The notes under the pieces are model-generated. The model saw only the letters and a program-made list of their open reading frames with translations, searched no databases and was not told the DNA's origin. A program made the position numbers and the translations under genes. From Isoetes taiwanensis (Eukaryota; Streptophyta; Lycopodiopsida; Isoetales; Isoetaceae): 64,000 bases of DNA. The stretch is from NCBI GenBank assembly GCA_021234155.1, contig JAJEKV010000035.1, forward strand, positions 7,623,891 to 7,687,890. The letters run 5' to 3'. How positions within the stretch are numbered: position 1 is the stretch's first letter; every line of letters starts with the position of its first letter. Positions 25,061 to 37,241 of the stretch are shown in pieces.

Positions 25061-28000
25061 TCGGAGGAGGAATAGCTTCGCACCACAGCCTTCTGCATCT
25101 GCTTCCCCTAACCCTGTTGAGCCAACTCTCCTCACCACTGTCACTACGCGTCCAATAGCATCGCAGCCAAATTGGGCTGATCAAGTGGAGAATGAGTCTC
25201 ATATACAAGTTGATATGGACTTAGAACATCCTCCACATCCACCTGATCAATGAAGTTAATCTCCTGGAATGTGCGGGGGGTTGCCTCCTCCCCTACTAAA
25301 AGGAGCAGGTTGTCCATGGCCCTGACTAGGTGGGACTCAGATTTCATTTGTTTGCAAGAGCATAAATGCAAGAAAAAGGATGCCTACAAAGTTGCTGCAG
25401 TAGTCAATAGGCAGTACAATGTTCTGGTGGCGGCCGCAGACTCGGCAAAGGCTGGTGTCCTTACAGCGTGGAGGAGGACTATTCCAGTGTCATGTACTCA
25501 GGTTGACAGATTTGGCCGGTGGATCATAGTCAAGTGGTTTGATAAAGGGCAAGAATGGGGATTGGTTAATGTGTATGCGCATAATCGACCACGTCAGAGA
25601 GGCGCATTGTGTGCTTCTTTGCATTCCAAATTACTGAGGTTAGGCTCCCCTGTTGCATGGATCATGGTGGGTGATTTTAACAAGGTTGAGCTTGAGCAAG
25701 ACAGATGTGGAAGAGGTGCAGAGATAGTGCAGGGCTTTGAACGGGAGCAATGGCACCGCTTAATGCAAGATTGTGGCTTCATAGAAGTTGAGGGTCCCTC
25801 AAGTTTTACTTGGTTTAATGGCTGGTTGGGTGGTGGTAGAGCATATGCAAGACATGATAGAGGCTACTATAATGCTTTGGTAGCAACCCTGTTGCCTGCT
25901 TTTCATCGTGAGAACCTGTTGAATACTGCGATTTCTGACCACAATCCACAGTATTTCTCTTGCTCTCATATGGTGATGCATGCTGCCTCTAAGACATATT
26001 TCAAGCTGAATACATTTTTCTTGAAGGATGATGATTTTGTGGCAGGCTGTAGACCGGCGTGGTTCACTTCTTTCTCTCGACGCAGGGGCATGGCAGGTAT
26101 TGTTGATGCTCTCGCTGCTGTGAAGTCTTTTGCTAAAGGTTGGGGTCGTGAACGGGCTTCTGCTAACTGGAGCCTTCTGCTGGCTCTTTATCGACAACTT
26201 GAGGCATGCAGGTCTCTGTTGCCCCATCAGATGGTCATGTGGAGAAGCAAATTTTGTGTAGCATTCGGCAGATGGAATCTGAACAGGTGCACTTTGCTCG
26301 CATTAAAGCTGGGTTGCAATGGTTCAAGGAGGGAGACTAGTGCACAGGTTTTTTTCTTCAGAGCTGCCAAAACAAGAAAGCTAGCTGCATCTCTTCAGTC
26401 TCTGCAGATTCAAGATGGGCGTGTTGTTTCAGATCCAGCTGAGCTTAAAGGCTTTTTGCATAATCACTTTTCAGCTTTCTTCACTGCTCGGCGTCTTCCC
26501 TTTCAGTCAGATTTTCAAGCGGCCTTGCTTGCTAAGGTTCATCCTATAGTCACCAATGAGCAAAGGGCCACTTTAGAGGCTGAGATCAGCCAGAATGATT
26601 TAGCTGAGGCCACATTTTCTCTCAAGAGGGGCAAGTGTCCGGGTCTTGATGGTATTCCAGTGGAGTTTTTCCAGGAGTATTGGGATTGGCTTGGTGCAGA
26701 TGTGTATGATGCTTTCAGGGATTTTAAAAGACAAAGGCACCTGGACAAAATCCTCAACTCTGGTTGCATCTCCCTTATTCCAGAATGTAAGGATCCCTCT
26801 TCCATTTTCTATTGGCGCCCCATTACTTTGTTGTCCTCAGTGTACAAGATCTTTGCTAAAGCTTTTGCTCAGAAGCTTTGTGGCGTGCTTACCGAGTCCA
26901 TCTCTTCCACGCAGTCAGGTTTCTTGCCTCGCCGGTGTATCTTGAATAATGTGGCAGCTGCATATGAGGGTCTCTATTGGGCTAGAATGCATGGTTACCC
27001 CATTGTATACTTGAAGCTGGATTTTGCAAAAGGCATATGACAGTGTTGACTGGAGTTTCCTGGAGCAGTGCCTTTTACGTCTTGGTTTTGGTGCCCAGTT
27101 CGCAACAGATGTTATGAAACTTCATTATTCTGCTCGTTCTTCAGTTCTTTTTCAAGGAGAACCATCATCATTTTTTCAGGTGGGACGTGGCATTCGCCAG
27201 GGCTGTCCTTTGGCACCACTGCTTTTTACAATTGTGGCAGAGATTCTTTCTCAGGTATTCTCTCTTGCAGTGCAGGAAGGCATCCTGCATGGTCTTCCCA
27301 TGAATAATGGTTCACAAGAGATCTGTAATCAGTATGCAGATGACATTTTCTTGTTCTTAATGGCTGATGAGCAGAATTTGCAGAATGCCATTTCCTTGTT
27401 GGACAGTTTCTCTTTGGCTTCTAGTATCTTGGTGGGGTGGCAAAAGTGTACTGCCCTATGGGCCCTAGACTCTCTAGTGCCATCTTCTGTGGTTGCATTT
27501 CCATGGAAGGTTCTTCCTCATGGGAAGGCAACTAAGCTTCTAGGCATTCCAGTTGGTATACACCTCTCATCTGAAGATGCGTGGGATGTCATTATTCAGG
27601 GGTTGGAAAGGCATTTGTTCTGGTGGTCCACGGCTAAGTTATCCATGGCTGGTCGTGTAACTGTGGCAAAGTCCGTTCTGAGTGGTACACATGTCTACAT
27701 GGCATCCATCTTGCTGGCACCACAGACAAAGATGCAGCTCATTGTTCGTACTGTCAGGAACTTCATCTGGGGTGGCACTGAAGAAGGAGCTGATGTTAAA
27801 GTTAGTTGGGCGAAGTGCATTATGCCTAAACTTTGTGGGGGGCTGGGGATGATTCACTTTCTTCTCCAGAGCACGGTGCTGATCTCTAAGTTCATATGGC
27901 GGATTCTCAATAGTGCTGATAATTCTCCAGGTCTGCGTCTCATTCACCAGTCTTTACAGAGGTGCATTTCCTTTGGCTCTCCATCCATTAAGCCTCTCCT

Positions 28001-29148
28001 CCCATGGGCATGATTCTATCCACTTTCCCCATATCCTAATGCATCTCCTTTCCTCAAGGGGTTGCTAGCTGCTTGGGAGACTATGCGCACTTTGTTTCAG
28101 TTCCATCCAATGGCCCACACAGATCTTACGGCCAGTTGTTGGTGGATCCCTTTGGGTGACGGTCAGGCATATTGTCCCCTGGTCTCTTCTGTCCATCCAT
28201 TGACGCAACGTCGGTGGCGAGCAGCAGGTGTGCTTACGGTATCTGCATGGTATAATGAGACAAGATTGTTGACGTGGAATGCGTTCAAATTGAAGTTCCT
28301 TCTTCTTCGTTGGGACCGGGGCATTTGGGAAAAAGTAGCTGCAACACTTCCTCCACACCCACAAGACGTGGCTCCCCAGCTCTGGGTGGTTCATGGCAGT
28401 GTTAAGGAGGAGCACCTGGTGCACTCGATGTATGTGGTCCTGCTTCATCCTGAGGTGTTGCCTCCATCGCCAAAGTGGCCTTTAGTTATCCCAGAGCCTC
28501 ATCGTAAAGCAGTCTGGCGATGGGTATGGGATAAATTGCTTCATCCTAAGCTATCCATTTTATGGTGGCAGATCACTCATAGATGCGTGCGGGTAAACAC
28601 TGTTGTTCATCGATTTCGTCCAGAAGTCTCTGTGATCTGCCCTCTTTGCACGCAGAGGGATGAGACAATTGAGCACTGCTTTTTCTTATGTCACCATGTT
28701 CAACCTGCTTGGCAGTGGCTTCTGAGTCTTTTCCATTGTGACTTGAATAGTCAGCAGGTCCTATTGTCAGTCTATCCTAGTTCTTGGGACAAGTTGGCAA
28801 AGAGGGCTTTCAACTTTGCATCTGCTTGGATTATTTGGTCCATCTGGAAGAGACGAAATCTCCTCATCTTCGAGGGACAGCTCTTTTCAGATATGCAAGT
28901 GCTTAGCGATGCCCGTAGTCGCATTGTGAAGGCGTACAAGTGTTCTTCCTTAAAGGATGACCTCAAAAGTGTCATTTGGGAGCAATATCTTCAGATTCAC
29001 ACCTACTCATAGCAAACAGTTGTGCTCATGGTGATCTGTGTTCTCTGCTTGTAGTGTTGCTCTAGTGGATATCTTCTCCACTGGGTTTTATATACTCTTT
29101 GTATTCTTTTAAGTAATAAAGGCCCACGTGCATCAAAAAAAAAAAAAA
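25061..29148 (+). mobile_element. L1-type LINE, 5'-truncated, nearly intact ORF2
   Basis: About 4.09 kb, bounded by a 12-bp target duplication and ending in a poly(A) of about 17. It starts inside ORF1: only the last about 64 codons remain (proline-rich, ending HPPHPPDQ), and ORF1's TGA overlaps ORF2's ATG as ATGA at 25250-25253, a reinitiation arrangement. The short divergence from an empty-site repeat and the few lesions suggest a fairly recent insertion compared with every other element in the window. Confidence 0.92.
25250..29012 (+). pseudogene. LINE ORF2: endonuclease, reverse transcriptase, zf-RVT
   Basis: The APE-type endonuclease starts LISWNVRGVASS and keeps GDFN and the catalytic ISDHNP (about residues 140 and 230). 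The RT has KCPGLDGIP, WRPITLLSSVYKI, QSGFLPRRCILNN, GIRQGCPLAPLLF and an intact YADD (QYADDIFLFL, about 27330). The C-terminus is a zf-RVT domain (CPLCTQRDETIEHCFFLC, about 28640-28690). Two lesions are visible. One extra G at about 27031 splits FAK from AYDSVDW. A TGA at 28011-28013 separates RT from zf-RVT in an otherwise open frame. The protein nicks DNA and copies its RNA at the nick (target-primed reverse transcription). It is inactive as read, but only two changes from open. Confidence 0.9.
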
Positions 29149-29160
29149 AAATCTTGTTAA
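29149..29160 (+). repeat. Target-site duplication, right copy
   Basis: AAATCTTGTTAA directly follows the LINE poly(A); see the left copy at 25049. The first A's overlap the tail, so the exact length could be 10-12. Confidence 0.88.
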
Positions 29161-29445
29161 AATCAAGTGAGGCTAATATGGTTTACAAAATTTATCAACT
29201 CAATAAACCTTTTTCAATTTCTTGCTTCTCTTCATAACATTAGGTGCATTTAGTTTGGTGTTAGGTTTAGCAACTCCAAGAAAAACATCTTTTAGTCAAG
29301 ATGACTTTCAACAAAATGAATTGTTAAAATATCATGCAAAATCATTTTCTCTTCAATTTCTTGGCAATTTGGCCAGTCTAAATGGGTCAAATCTTGTTAA
29401 AGTCAAGTAAGGCCAACATGGTTTACAAAATTTATCAACAAATGA

Positions 29446-30860
29446 GGTGATTTGACTTTCATTGACCCCATTTTGACTTTGAATTTGGGCTCAGTTTAAC
29501 CTAACAAATCTGATCCAAATGATCTGGAAACTTAGCCCCATCTAGAACATGTTGTTACCTACCATTGTTACATCAAAATTGGCTTAGGGATTCTCCCATC
29601 CGAGGTGCTGTAACATTGAGCTGGCAACCAATGAGGTGGCAAACAAGGATGGGCACTAATGATGTGGCAATGACAGCCTTCTTGCATGGGGTAATAAAAT
29701 CACTTTTAAGTAAAATGGGTCACATGCGATTCCCATTTTTTTTGGAACCCTCTTATTTTACACGAAAAGGATGTGTGAAGCTTGTTTTGGCTTGATTAAT
29801 TATTGATTGAAAAGACGAGTTTTTTCGTGTGAGGTTCAGTTCCTTCATGAAGATTTCGCCATTTTTTTCTTGGACGGCAAGTCGTCGTTGAAAATAAAAG
29901 TTCTTTCATGAGAGGGTGAATCCCTTTACCGAGACATTTCGACTCTTTTTTCTTGGATGCATAGATAAGATATCATAAACTTCAACAACAAGTATGAATT
30001 CATATTTATAATTGGGTTCATTACAATATATATTATAGTCAATGAAATGACCATAGCGGCCATGCTGTCACAACGATTACACCCTCTTCACACACAGACC
30101 ACGTAATGCCAATGTCATGTGCAGCACTCTCTGATCTTTTCCAAGCCATGGGAGCAACTTGAAGACGATAGAAATATATACGAAGAGGTTCTTTATGGGC
30201 CACGTGCTCGCATATCCAACGGATGTCATCACCCTCTTCTCGCCCTCTTTCTTCAATGAACAGGTCTTTCCATTGCTCTCAAACACGTACTATCTAGTTG
30301 GATAAGAACTATAAGGCAGATCATTGAAAAATGCAAGTTTGAGGGCCTTTCTCCATGTGCGAGTCGAGAAAGGCAGCTCAAAGCGCAAGTCAAAAAAGGC
30401 AGTTCAGAGTGAAAAACGCAGGTCTAAAGGCCTTTCTCGACGTGTATTCTTATATATTACTTGCCATAGCATACCCATTGTGGAATTGGTTGTGAGAACG
30501 CTTCGGAACGCTCCCCAATGCTTGAGGAATCATGCAAAAAATCTTAACAGAGATAGGAACTCTTGTGGGCTGCCAGAATCATGCAAAAACTCTTTCTAAT
30601 GCTGGGGCTTGTTGTTCTTTTGTTCTTCGATGAGGCCCGAGTTCTAGCCCCCCTAGTGCCCCTGCTTCTTGCCTTTTAAATGCTCTGAGCCAGCAGCTAG
30701 TCTGTCTATTCTGGCCGTTGTGGAGATTGTCATTATCTCGACTACCAAGTCGAGAACAATTTTTAATGGAGTATCGAGTTAACTTAATTTATGTTCAATA
30801 TTAATTATTATATATATTTTAATATTTAAGAATCAATCTACTAATTATATTTTAAGCTTA
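29446..30860. other. Intergenic DNA, scattered short repeats
   Basis: The motif (A/G)ATGA(G/T)GTGGCA...CACTAATGATGTGGCAATGACA...TTCTTGCATGGG at about 29630-29690 recurs near 31555-31600. TCGAGAAAGGC-type strings at 30360-30450 resemble the minisatellite at 12.9 kb. No gene is supported. Confidence 0.4.
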
Positions 30861-30865
30861 TTTGG

Positions 30866-31140
30866 GTTGGCCACCCCTCCCTCCCCATGGATCCCTTTAT
30901 CCCTCTTCCTTGCCCCCTCCCCGTTTAACCCCTGCCCCTCTGATCCCTTTATCTGTTACCTCCTTTTGCCCCTCCCTCTCTGCCCCCTTTGCTTGTGTAA
31001 GCCCCTTCTTCCTTGCCCCCTCCCCCTTTAACTCTTTACCCCTTTCCCTCTGCCCCCTTTAACCCTTGCCCCCTATGCCCCTTTAACCCTTTGCTCCCTC
31101 CCTTTATCCCTTTCATTGCCCCTCCTCCCTTTTTTTTTGC
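30866..31140 (+). repeat. Pyrimidine-rich low-complexity tract
   Basis: Degenerate repeats of CCCCTTTAACCC, TGCCCCCT and CCCTCCCT form an almost purely C/T top strand. No coding potential is supported. It adjoins the (CTT)n array. Confidence 0.8.
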
Positions 31141-31197
31141 CCTCCTCCCTGTCACATGTCCAGATTCATTTTGCCTTGTGGCGTGACGTTAAAATCT

Positions 31198-31319
31198 CTT
31201 CTTCTTCTTCTTCTTCTTCTTCTTCTTCTTCTTCTTCTTCTTCTTCTTCTTCTTCTTCTTCTTCTTCTTCTTCTTCTTCTTCTTCTTCTTCTTCTTCTTC
31301 TTCTTCTTCTTCTTCTTCT
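31198..31319 (+). repeat. (CTT)n microsatellite, 122 bp, about 40 perfect units
   Basis: An uninterrupted CTT/GAA array. The poly-Ser, poly-Leu and poly-Arg ORFs across it are artefacts. Perfect arrays this long are usually young and unstable and can form triplex (H-DNA) structures. Confidence 0.97.
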
Positions 31320-31399
31320 ATTTGCCCCTTTGCCCACCCCATTTGCCCCTCAGCCCACTACGTTCCCCAATTTTTCTTTGTAGATATTGTTCTTTTCTC

Positions 31400-32933
31400 A
31401 GATTGTTTTATCTGAACTCTGGTGGTTGTTTTACCATGAAAAAAATCTAGTGGTGATTCAATGCCAAGTTAATTATTTTTGCACGAGTCTCACTTTACTG
31501 CATGAGTCCCAAATATCAGAATATGACCCACTTTAATTACATGCGACTTAATAATGATGTGGCACTAATGATGTCGCAATGACATCCTTCTTGCATGTGG
31601 CACTAATGATGTGGCCAGCAATGATGTGGCAGTTCAAGAGCTTTCTAGTTGGAAATTAAAGGTGTCAAGTCTGTGCTTATGATAAAGGTAGTACTGTCAT
31701 TGCAAAATTAAAGTTGCCTTTTCATTAAATTCAGAAACTCAAAATATCTTACATGCATTAATCATGATATGGGGATTCATCTAGACTTTAAGTGGGATGC
31801 AAGAATTTTTTGTATCGTGCTCCTAGAACTTTTGATTCGGCCTTTCTTCCTTCATCTTCCAGTTGCCAAGAATGTCTTACCTACAAAATAGGAAATCGGA
31901 GGAAACAATATAGGTGTTGACTAGGGTTCATGATCTGCATGGCTTGCATCGAAGAAATTTGGGGATCTTGTGGATTCGATTTGAGAGTAGCAGGTAAGGG
32001 TTTTGGTGTGGAGGATGATATTGTGGTTGAAAGGAATTTCTTTTAAGATGTAGAGAATGGGATTGATGTGCAAAGAGGGTGTGGTTATAGACAAGGATTA
32101 TGCCATTAAGATGATGAAATATATAGAGGCACATCATAAATTACTCCATGAAATATTCATGGCAAGAACCGGTCATAATGATTATGATTGTTGTATCCTG
32201 AAAGGCAACATTTTCAGCCATGGTTTAGGTGAGTTGCTTAGAAGAGCTTCTGACCTACAAATATGGCTTGGTAATTTCCACTTCAGAGGCTCGATCCAGA
32301 TGTATTTCTATTCAAAACGATGAGATGGTTGCACTTGTGAACCAAGGCAGTCCTTGAGCAAAGAGGCTACTACTGAACTCACAAATGTAGAAATGCCCAA
32401 GAACTCATAAGATATAATCTGTTAAGTAACCGAGGATATCGAAGTCTTAGTATGCATTGCATTTTGAATCTATCTTTACTTGGCAAAAGAGTTGAGAATT
32501 AAACCACAAAAAGAAACGTGTAAGTACAAATGTTTTCAACAAAAAGTAGGTAGTAGTATAGCCTTCAATAAAAAAAGGGGGTAGGTTGGTTAAGAACTAT
32601 TTCAAAATAGCCACATTTTAACTCTTTGTTTTAGTCTAATCTTAAATGCTTAGACGTAAAACCCATTGTCTTGGCCACTAGGTGTACATGTTAAGATACT
32701 ATACAGTTATAAAACAAATGCATAGATGAATAATGAATAAGACTGTTGATATTTTCATTCATTAACTAAAAGTGCTTTAGATCATAAAAATTCAGTGATT
32801 TGTCATCTTCACGATTGCGTGTGTGATAGATAAAACTATCAGATCTTTAGTGGAAAGATTGCCACTCTTTCTATGCAGTAACTTTAAAAGCTTAAGGCTA
32901 GAAACAACTAGTGGTTTATCATCCTTAACAAGT
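31400..32933. other. Intergenic, one unassigned ORF
   Basis: The 88-aa plus-strand frame at 32057-32323 has ordinary protein-like composition (KMMKYIEAHHKLLHEIFM) but no recognised domain or splice context. The remainder is AT-rich. Confidence 0.3.
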
Positions 32934-34737
32934 ACATCTAGAGTAGGAAAATTGCCATGCTTTCAATGCATTAATTGGGTCACTTTAGACTAGAAGCCAC
33001 TGGTGGATTACCAAGCTTAATGAGCACTATAATACATAGGAAGCCATCCACAATCCTGGATAGTTTGAGTCTAGTAACTTGAAATGCTTTAGACTACATG
33101 CTATTACTGCTACTGGTTTATAAAAGGTAATTATGAATCTAATCCGCTACAAAACCATACACATTTAGAACAATAATTACATCTAATTTTATAAAAATGA
33201 TAGTGTTTTAATACAATAGCCTAAACACTTTGACTGATTAAATAATGATGATGGTTGCATATAACATGTCGCGACTTGTGTGCATTTTCCATAAAAAATT
33301 CGCCATGCTAGTTTACCACAATAACCAACACATTGTAAAATTACATAAATAGAGCACCAGGTTATAAATTTATTATCTATAAAATGTTATTTGTCAAATG
33401 TCTGAATATTTTTAAACTTTTAAAGCCATTCTATCAAATGGAACTTAATATTTAATAATGTTGTTTTTTTCTTACTATTAAAATTATGAAAATATTCAAT
33501 GGGTTTTTGAATTTTTGGTTCACATTGTAGCCATTTTGCTAATATTTAAGATTGAACCTTATATCATATAGAATTTTAAGTACTTTTATAATATTACATA
33601 ATATATAAGTATTATAGAAGTCCTAAACAACAATGATAGAGAATTGAAAAAAAGAAATATAATTATACAACTTTAGAATATTTTAATAAATGTAGCTATT
33701 CTAGTGAAGGGCTGATAAAGTTTCTCTATTTTATTTAAATGCCACTTTCTTAATTAGTTATTTCTTTGCATGCTTAAAAAAGTTGGCATACATGAATCGC
33801 CAGAGGCCTGAAGAATGATATGACAATATTCAAATTTAACCCATGCATCTAAAACCATACTATATGAAGATGGTTGTGTAAGTTTTACTATTATCACTAG
33901 TATTAACTTCATCATAAAAATAGGTGGTGAAAAAAAATATTTAGATCATTGCCATAAGATTGATGTGATGTTGAGAGTCATTTTGATTCTTCTGATCTAT
34001 AGAGTGTCAAAAACTAACAGCATATGAGTTATTTAAAATAGGAAAAGAGATTTTGAACATTTCATGCGTTTCTTTAGATGAATATGTAATGCATCCAGAA
34101 TTTGTTTCGGATTTAAGCAAGCAAGTAGGTTTAAATCGTGATGCAGTTTTGCTTGATGAGATTAAAAAGAAAGCTCGAGAGATGGTGCCATCTTGTTTAC
34201 ATAATTGGGGTCCAGACCACCGCACTGACATTTCAAAATAAGTGTTATCAAACTTACATTTTTAAATGAATGGACTGACCTAGTAAAATAACAGAGGGAA
34301 GATATGGAGGAGATAAACAATGAGATTGAAAGTCTGGAAAGTGGAGAAGATGAAGAGAAAGCCTTACAGATGTAATTATTAAAAAGAAAAAGTTTCAATA
34401 AAATTTTATTATGTGCTACTAAGCTTATTGATTCATATGATAATTTAAGTGCATTTTTTAAATAAATGTTTTTGGAAGGGATGAGAACAATTTTGGAACA
34501 GCAGAAAGAAATTTCAGAAAGAAATTTTGGAGGGGCAGAAAGAGGCTTTAGAAGGCCGGAAGAAAATTTTGTATCAAGCTCACAATCTTGTGAAAAGAAA
34601 GGAGAATAAAGTTCAAAATTTGGTTGCCACCATAATGTTCCAGACTAAAAGGGACCAATGTCACAATTCCAGTAAATTAGATGGTGAAGTTTTCTAAGAT
34701 AATGGAACATGCTCTTACATGTCTAGATTTAATCCCC
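32934..34737 (+). repeat. Direct duplication copy 1, about 1.8 kb
   Basis: It starts ACATCTAGAG and ends ...CTAGATTTAATCCCC. It aligns end to end with 35200-36977 with point changes and small indels (for example 33770-33800 is shortened in copy 2). Mostly AT-rich; it carries an exon-like segment at 34072-34240 (acceptor TTTCTTTAG, then HPEFVSDLSKQVGLNRDAV) that I cannot assign. Ends are not TG...CA, so it is not an LTR by sequence. Confidence 0.92.
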
Positions 34738-35199
34738 CGAAGTAATATATACAGTCGTACAATCTAAAAAACACCTAGAAAAACAATTAAAATTCTTTTT
34801 CTTCAGTCAGACTGATCTTCTATCTTCAATGCCCTCTCAATTCTATTCGTAATCCAATGGGCTCTCGCTTTCTCTTTCTTCAAAATCTTTTTCCATTGCT
34901 CAGGAGCATTCAGAATGCCCTTTTTGTCCAAATTAAGAGTCATAGCATGAGGGACATGTTTCATCTTCATATCTTCCTCTGCTTGGACAATTGTAGATGC
35001 AATACCTGCCATTACCACAAGGCCGATAAAAACGAAAACCGTATGCTGAAATTTTCCTATTCTTTTCTGTCAAAATTCAATATTACGTTAGATGCAACCA
35101 GATCTACACAAAAATTTGAAAAAAAACAAAAGACAATTATTCTAAGGTTACAAAAAGCATGGGAACGCATAAAAACTAACCAGAGTAAGGGACTGGAAT
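34738..35199 (-). pseudogene. Copy of the small secreted-protein locus, start codon lost
   Basis: Matches 17826-18286 along its length, including part of the 5' UTR intron, so it is a DNA-level copy. It ends about ten bases short of the intron donor. The initiator ATG is ATA here, yet the rest of the reading frame has no stop (VVMAGIASTIVQAEED, NLDKKGILNAPEQW, EKARAHWITNRIERAL). A downstream ATG (34803-35018 frame) would give a product with a shortened signal peptide. It sits exactly between the two 1.8-kb direct repeats. Confidence 0.85.
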
Positions 35200-36977
35200 A
35201 CATCTAGAGTGAGAAAATTGCCATGCTTTCAATGCATTAATTGAATCACTTTAGACTAGAAGCCATTGGTGGATTACCAAGCTTAATGAGCACTATAATA
35301 CATAGGAAGCCATCCACAATCCTGGATAGTTTGAGTCTAGTAACTTGAAATGCTTTAGACTACATGTTATTACTGCTACTGGTTTATAAAAGATAACTAT
35401 GAATCTAATGCGCTACAAAACCATGCACATTTAGAACAATAATTACATCTAATTTCATAAAAATGATAGTGTTTTAATACAATAACCTAAACGCTTTGAC
35501 TGATTAAATAATTATGATGGTTGCATATAACATGTCGCGACTTGTGTGCATTTGCCATAAAAAATTCGCCATGCTAGTTTACCACAATAACCAATACATT
35601 GTAAAATTACATAAATAGAGCACCAGGTTATAAATTTATTATCTATAAAATGTTATTTGTCAAATGTCTGAAAATTGTTGATTGTTAAATTTTTAAAGCC
35701 ATTCTATCAAATGGAACTTAATATTTAATAATGTTGTTTTTTTCTTACTTATAAAATTTTGAAAATATTCAATGGTTTTTTGAATTTTTGGTTCATATTG
35801 TAGCCAATTTGCTAATATTTAAGACTGAACCTTATATCATGTAGAATTTTAAGTACTTTTATAATATTACATAATATATAAGTATTATAGAAGTCCTAAA
35901 AAACAATGATAGAGAATTGAAAAAAAGAAATATAATTATACAACTTTAGAATATTTTAATAAATGTAGCTATTCTAGTGAAGGGATGATAAAATTTCTCT
36001 ATTTTATTTAAATGCCACTTTCTTAATTGGCATTACGTGAATAGCCAGAGGCCTTAAGAATGATATGACAATATTCAAATTTAACCCATGCATCCAAAAC
36101 CATACTATGTGAAGATGGTTGTGTAAGTTTTACTATTATCACTAGTATTAACTTCATCATAAAAATAGGAGGTGGAAAAATATTTAGATCATTGCCATAA
36201 GATTGATGTGATGTTGAGAGTCATTTTGATTCTTCTGATATATAGAGTATCCAAAACTAATAGCATATGAGTTGTTTAAAATAGGAGAAGAGATTTTAAA
36301 CATTTCATGCGTTTCTTTAGATGAATATGGCATCCAGAATCTGTTTGGGATTTAAGCAAGCAAGTAGGTTTAAATCGTGATGCGGTTTTGCTTGATGAGA
36401 TTAAAAAGAAAGCTCGAGAGATGGTGCCATCTTGTTTACATAATTGGGGTCTAGACCACCGCATTGACATTTCAAAATAAGTGTTATCAAACTTACGTTT
36501 TTAAATGAATGGACTGACCTAGTAAAATAACAGAGGGAAGATATGGAGGAGATAAACAATGAGATTGAAAGTCTGGAAAGTGGAGAAGATGAAGAGAAAG
36601 CCTAACAGATGTAATTATTAAAAAGAAAAAGTCTCAATAAAATTTTATTATGTGCTACTAAGCTTATTGATTCATATCATAATTTAAGTGCATCTTTTAA
36701 AGAAATGTTTTTGGAAGGGATGAGAACAATTTTGGAAACAACAGAAACAAATTTCAGAAAGAAATTTTGGAGGGGCAGAAAGAGGCTTTAGAAGGCCGGA
36801 AGAAAATTTTGTATCAAGCTCACAATCTTGTGAAAAGGAAGGATAATAAAGTTCAAAATTTGGTTGCCACCATAATGTTCCAGACCAAAAGGGATCAATG
36901 TCACAATTCCAGTAAATTAGATGGTGAAGCTTTCTAAGATAATGGAACATGCTCTTACATGTCTAGATTTAATCCCC
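35200..36977 (+). repeat. Direct duplication copy 2, about 1.8 kb
   Basis: Aligns with 32934-34737. In this copy the exon-like segment near 36310-36480 is further decayed (a 4-bp loss after GAATATG breaks the frame). It begins inside the truncated intron of the secreted-protein copy with no gap. Confidence 0.92.
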
Positions 36978-37241
36978 TGTGTTGCCTTAACCGTGGTGGT
37001 TGACATTTTGCTTAGTAGAGGTCAAGACTACATTGTCCATGACATGCCAGATTATTGTATTAAAGCCATTCCTCAACAACGCTCATGTTTATATGGCTTC
37101 AGTTATGCAGACACTCCACAAATAAAAATGCAGCATGTTATTATAGAAAGTATTGTTATGCTATGATTGATGACAATTGCCTTAACATATCTGCTCTGTT
37201 TTAACTTTTTGTTTTGGTGTGTTATGAGAGATGTTGTTTTT
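36978..37241. other. Unique sequence after the duplication
   Basis: An open frame crosses the end of copy 2 (36921-37166, ending HVIIESIVML). No homolog was recognised and the frame is probably chance. Confidence 0.3.

Larger units (their letters stand above)
24619..29445 (+). repeat. Tandem repeat, about 250-bp unit, three copies, split by a LINE
   Basis: Unit 1 is about 24619-24867. Unit 2 is about 24868-25060 and continues at 29161-29209. Unit 3 is about 29210-29445. Each contains TGCATTTAGTTTAGTGTTAG, TTCTCTTCAATTTCTTGGCA, GGGTCAAATCTTGTTAA and AACATGGTTTACAAAA-like strings in the same order. It is non-coding and AT-rich. Unit 2 was interrupted by the LINE at 25061-29148. Confidence 0.9.

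Noticed and set aside
31116-31415. Poly-Ser, poly-Leu and poly-Arg open frames
   Set aside because: All three are translations of the (CTT)n microsatellite in different frames and strands.
32934-36977. LTR retrotransposon with a tiny internal region
   Set aside because: The repeats do not start TG or end CA, and there is no primer-binding site, polypurine tract or target duplication at their edges.
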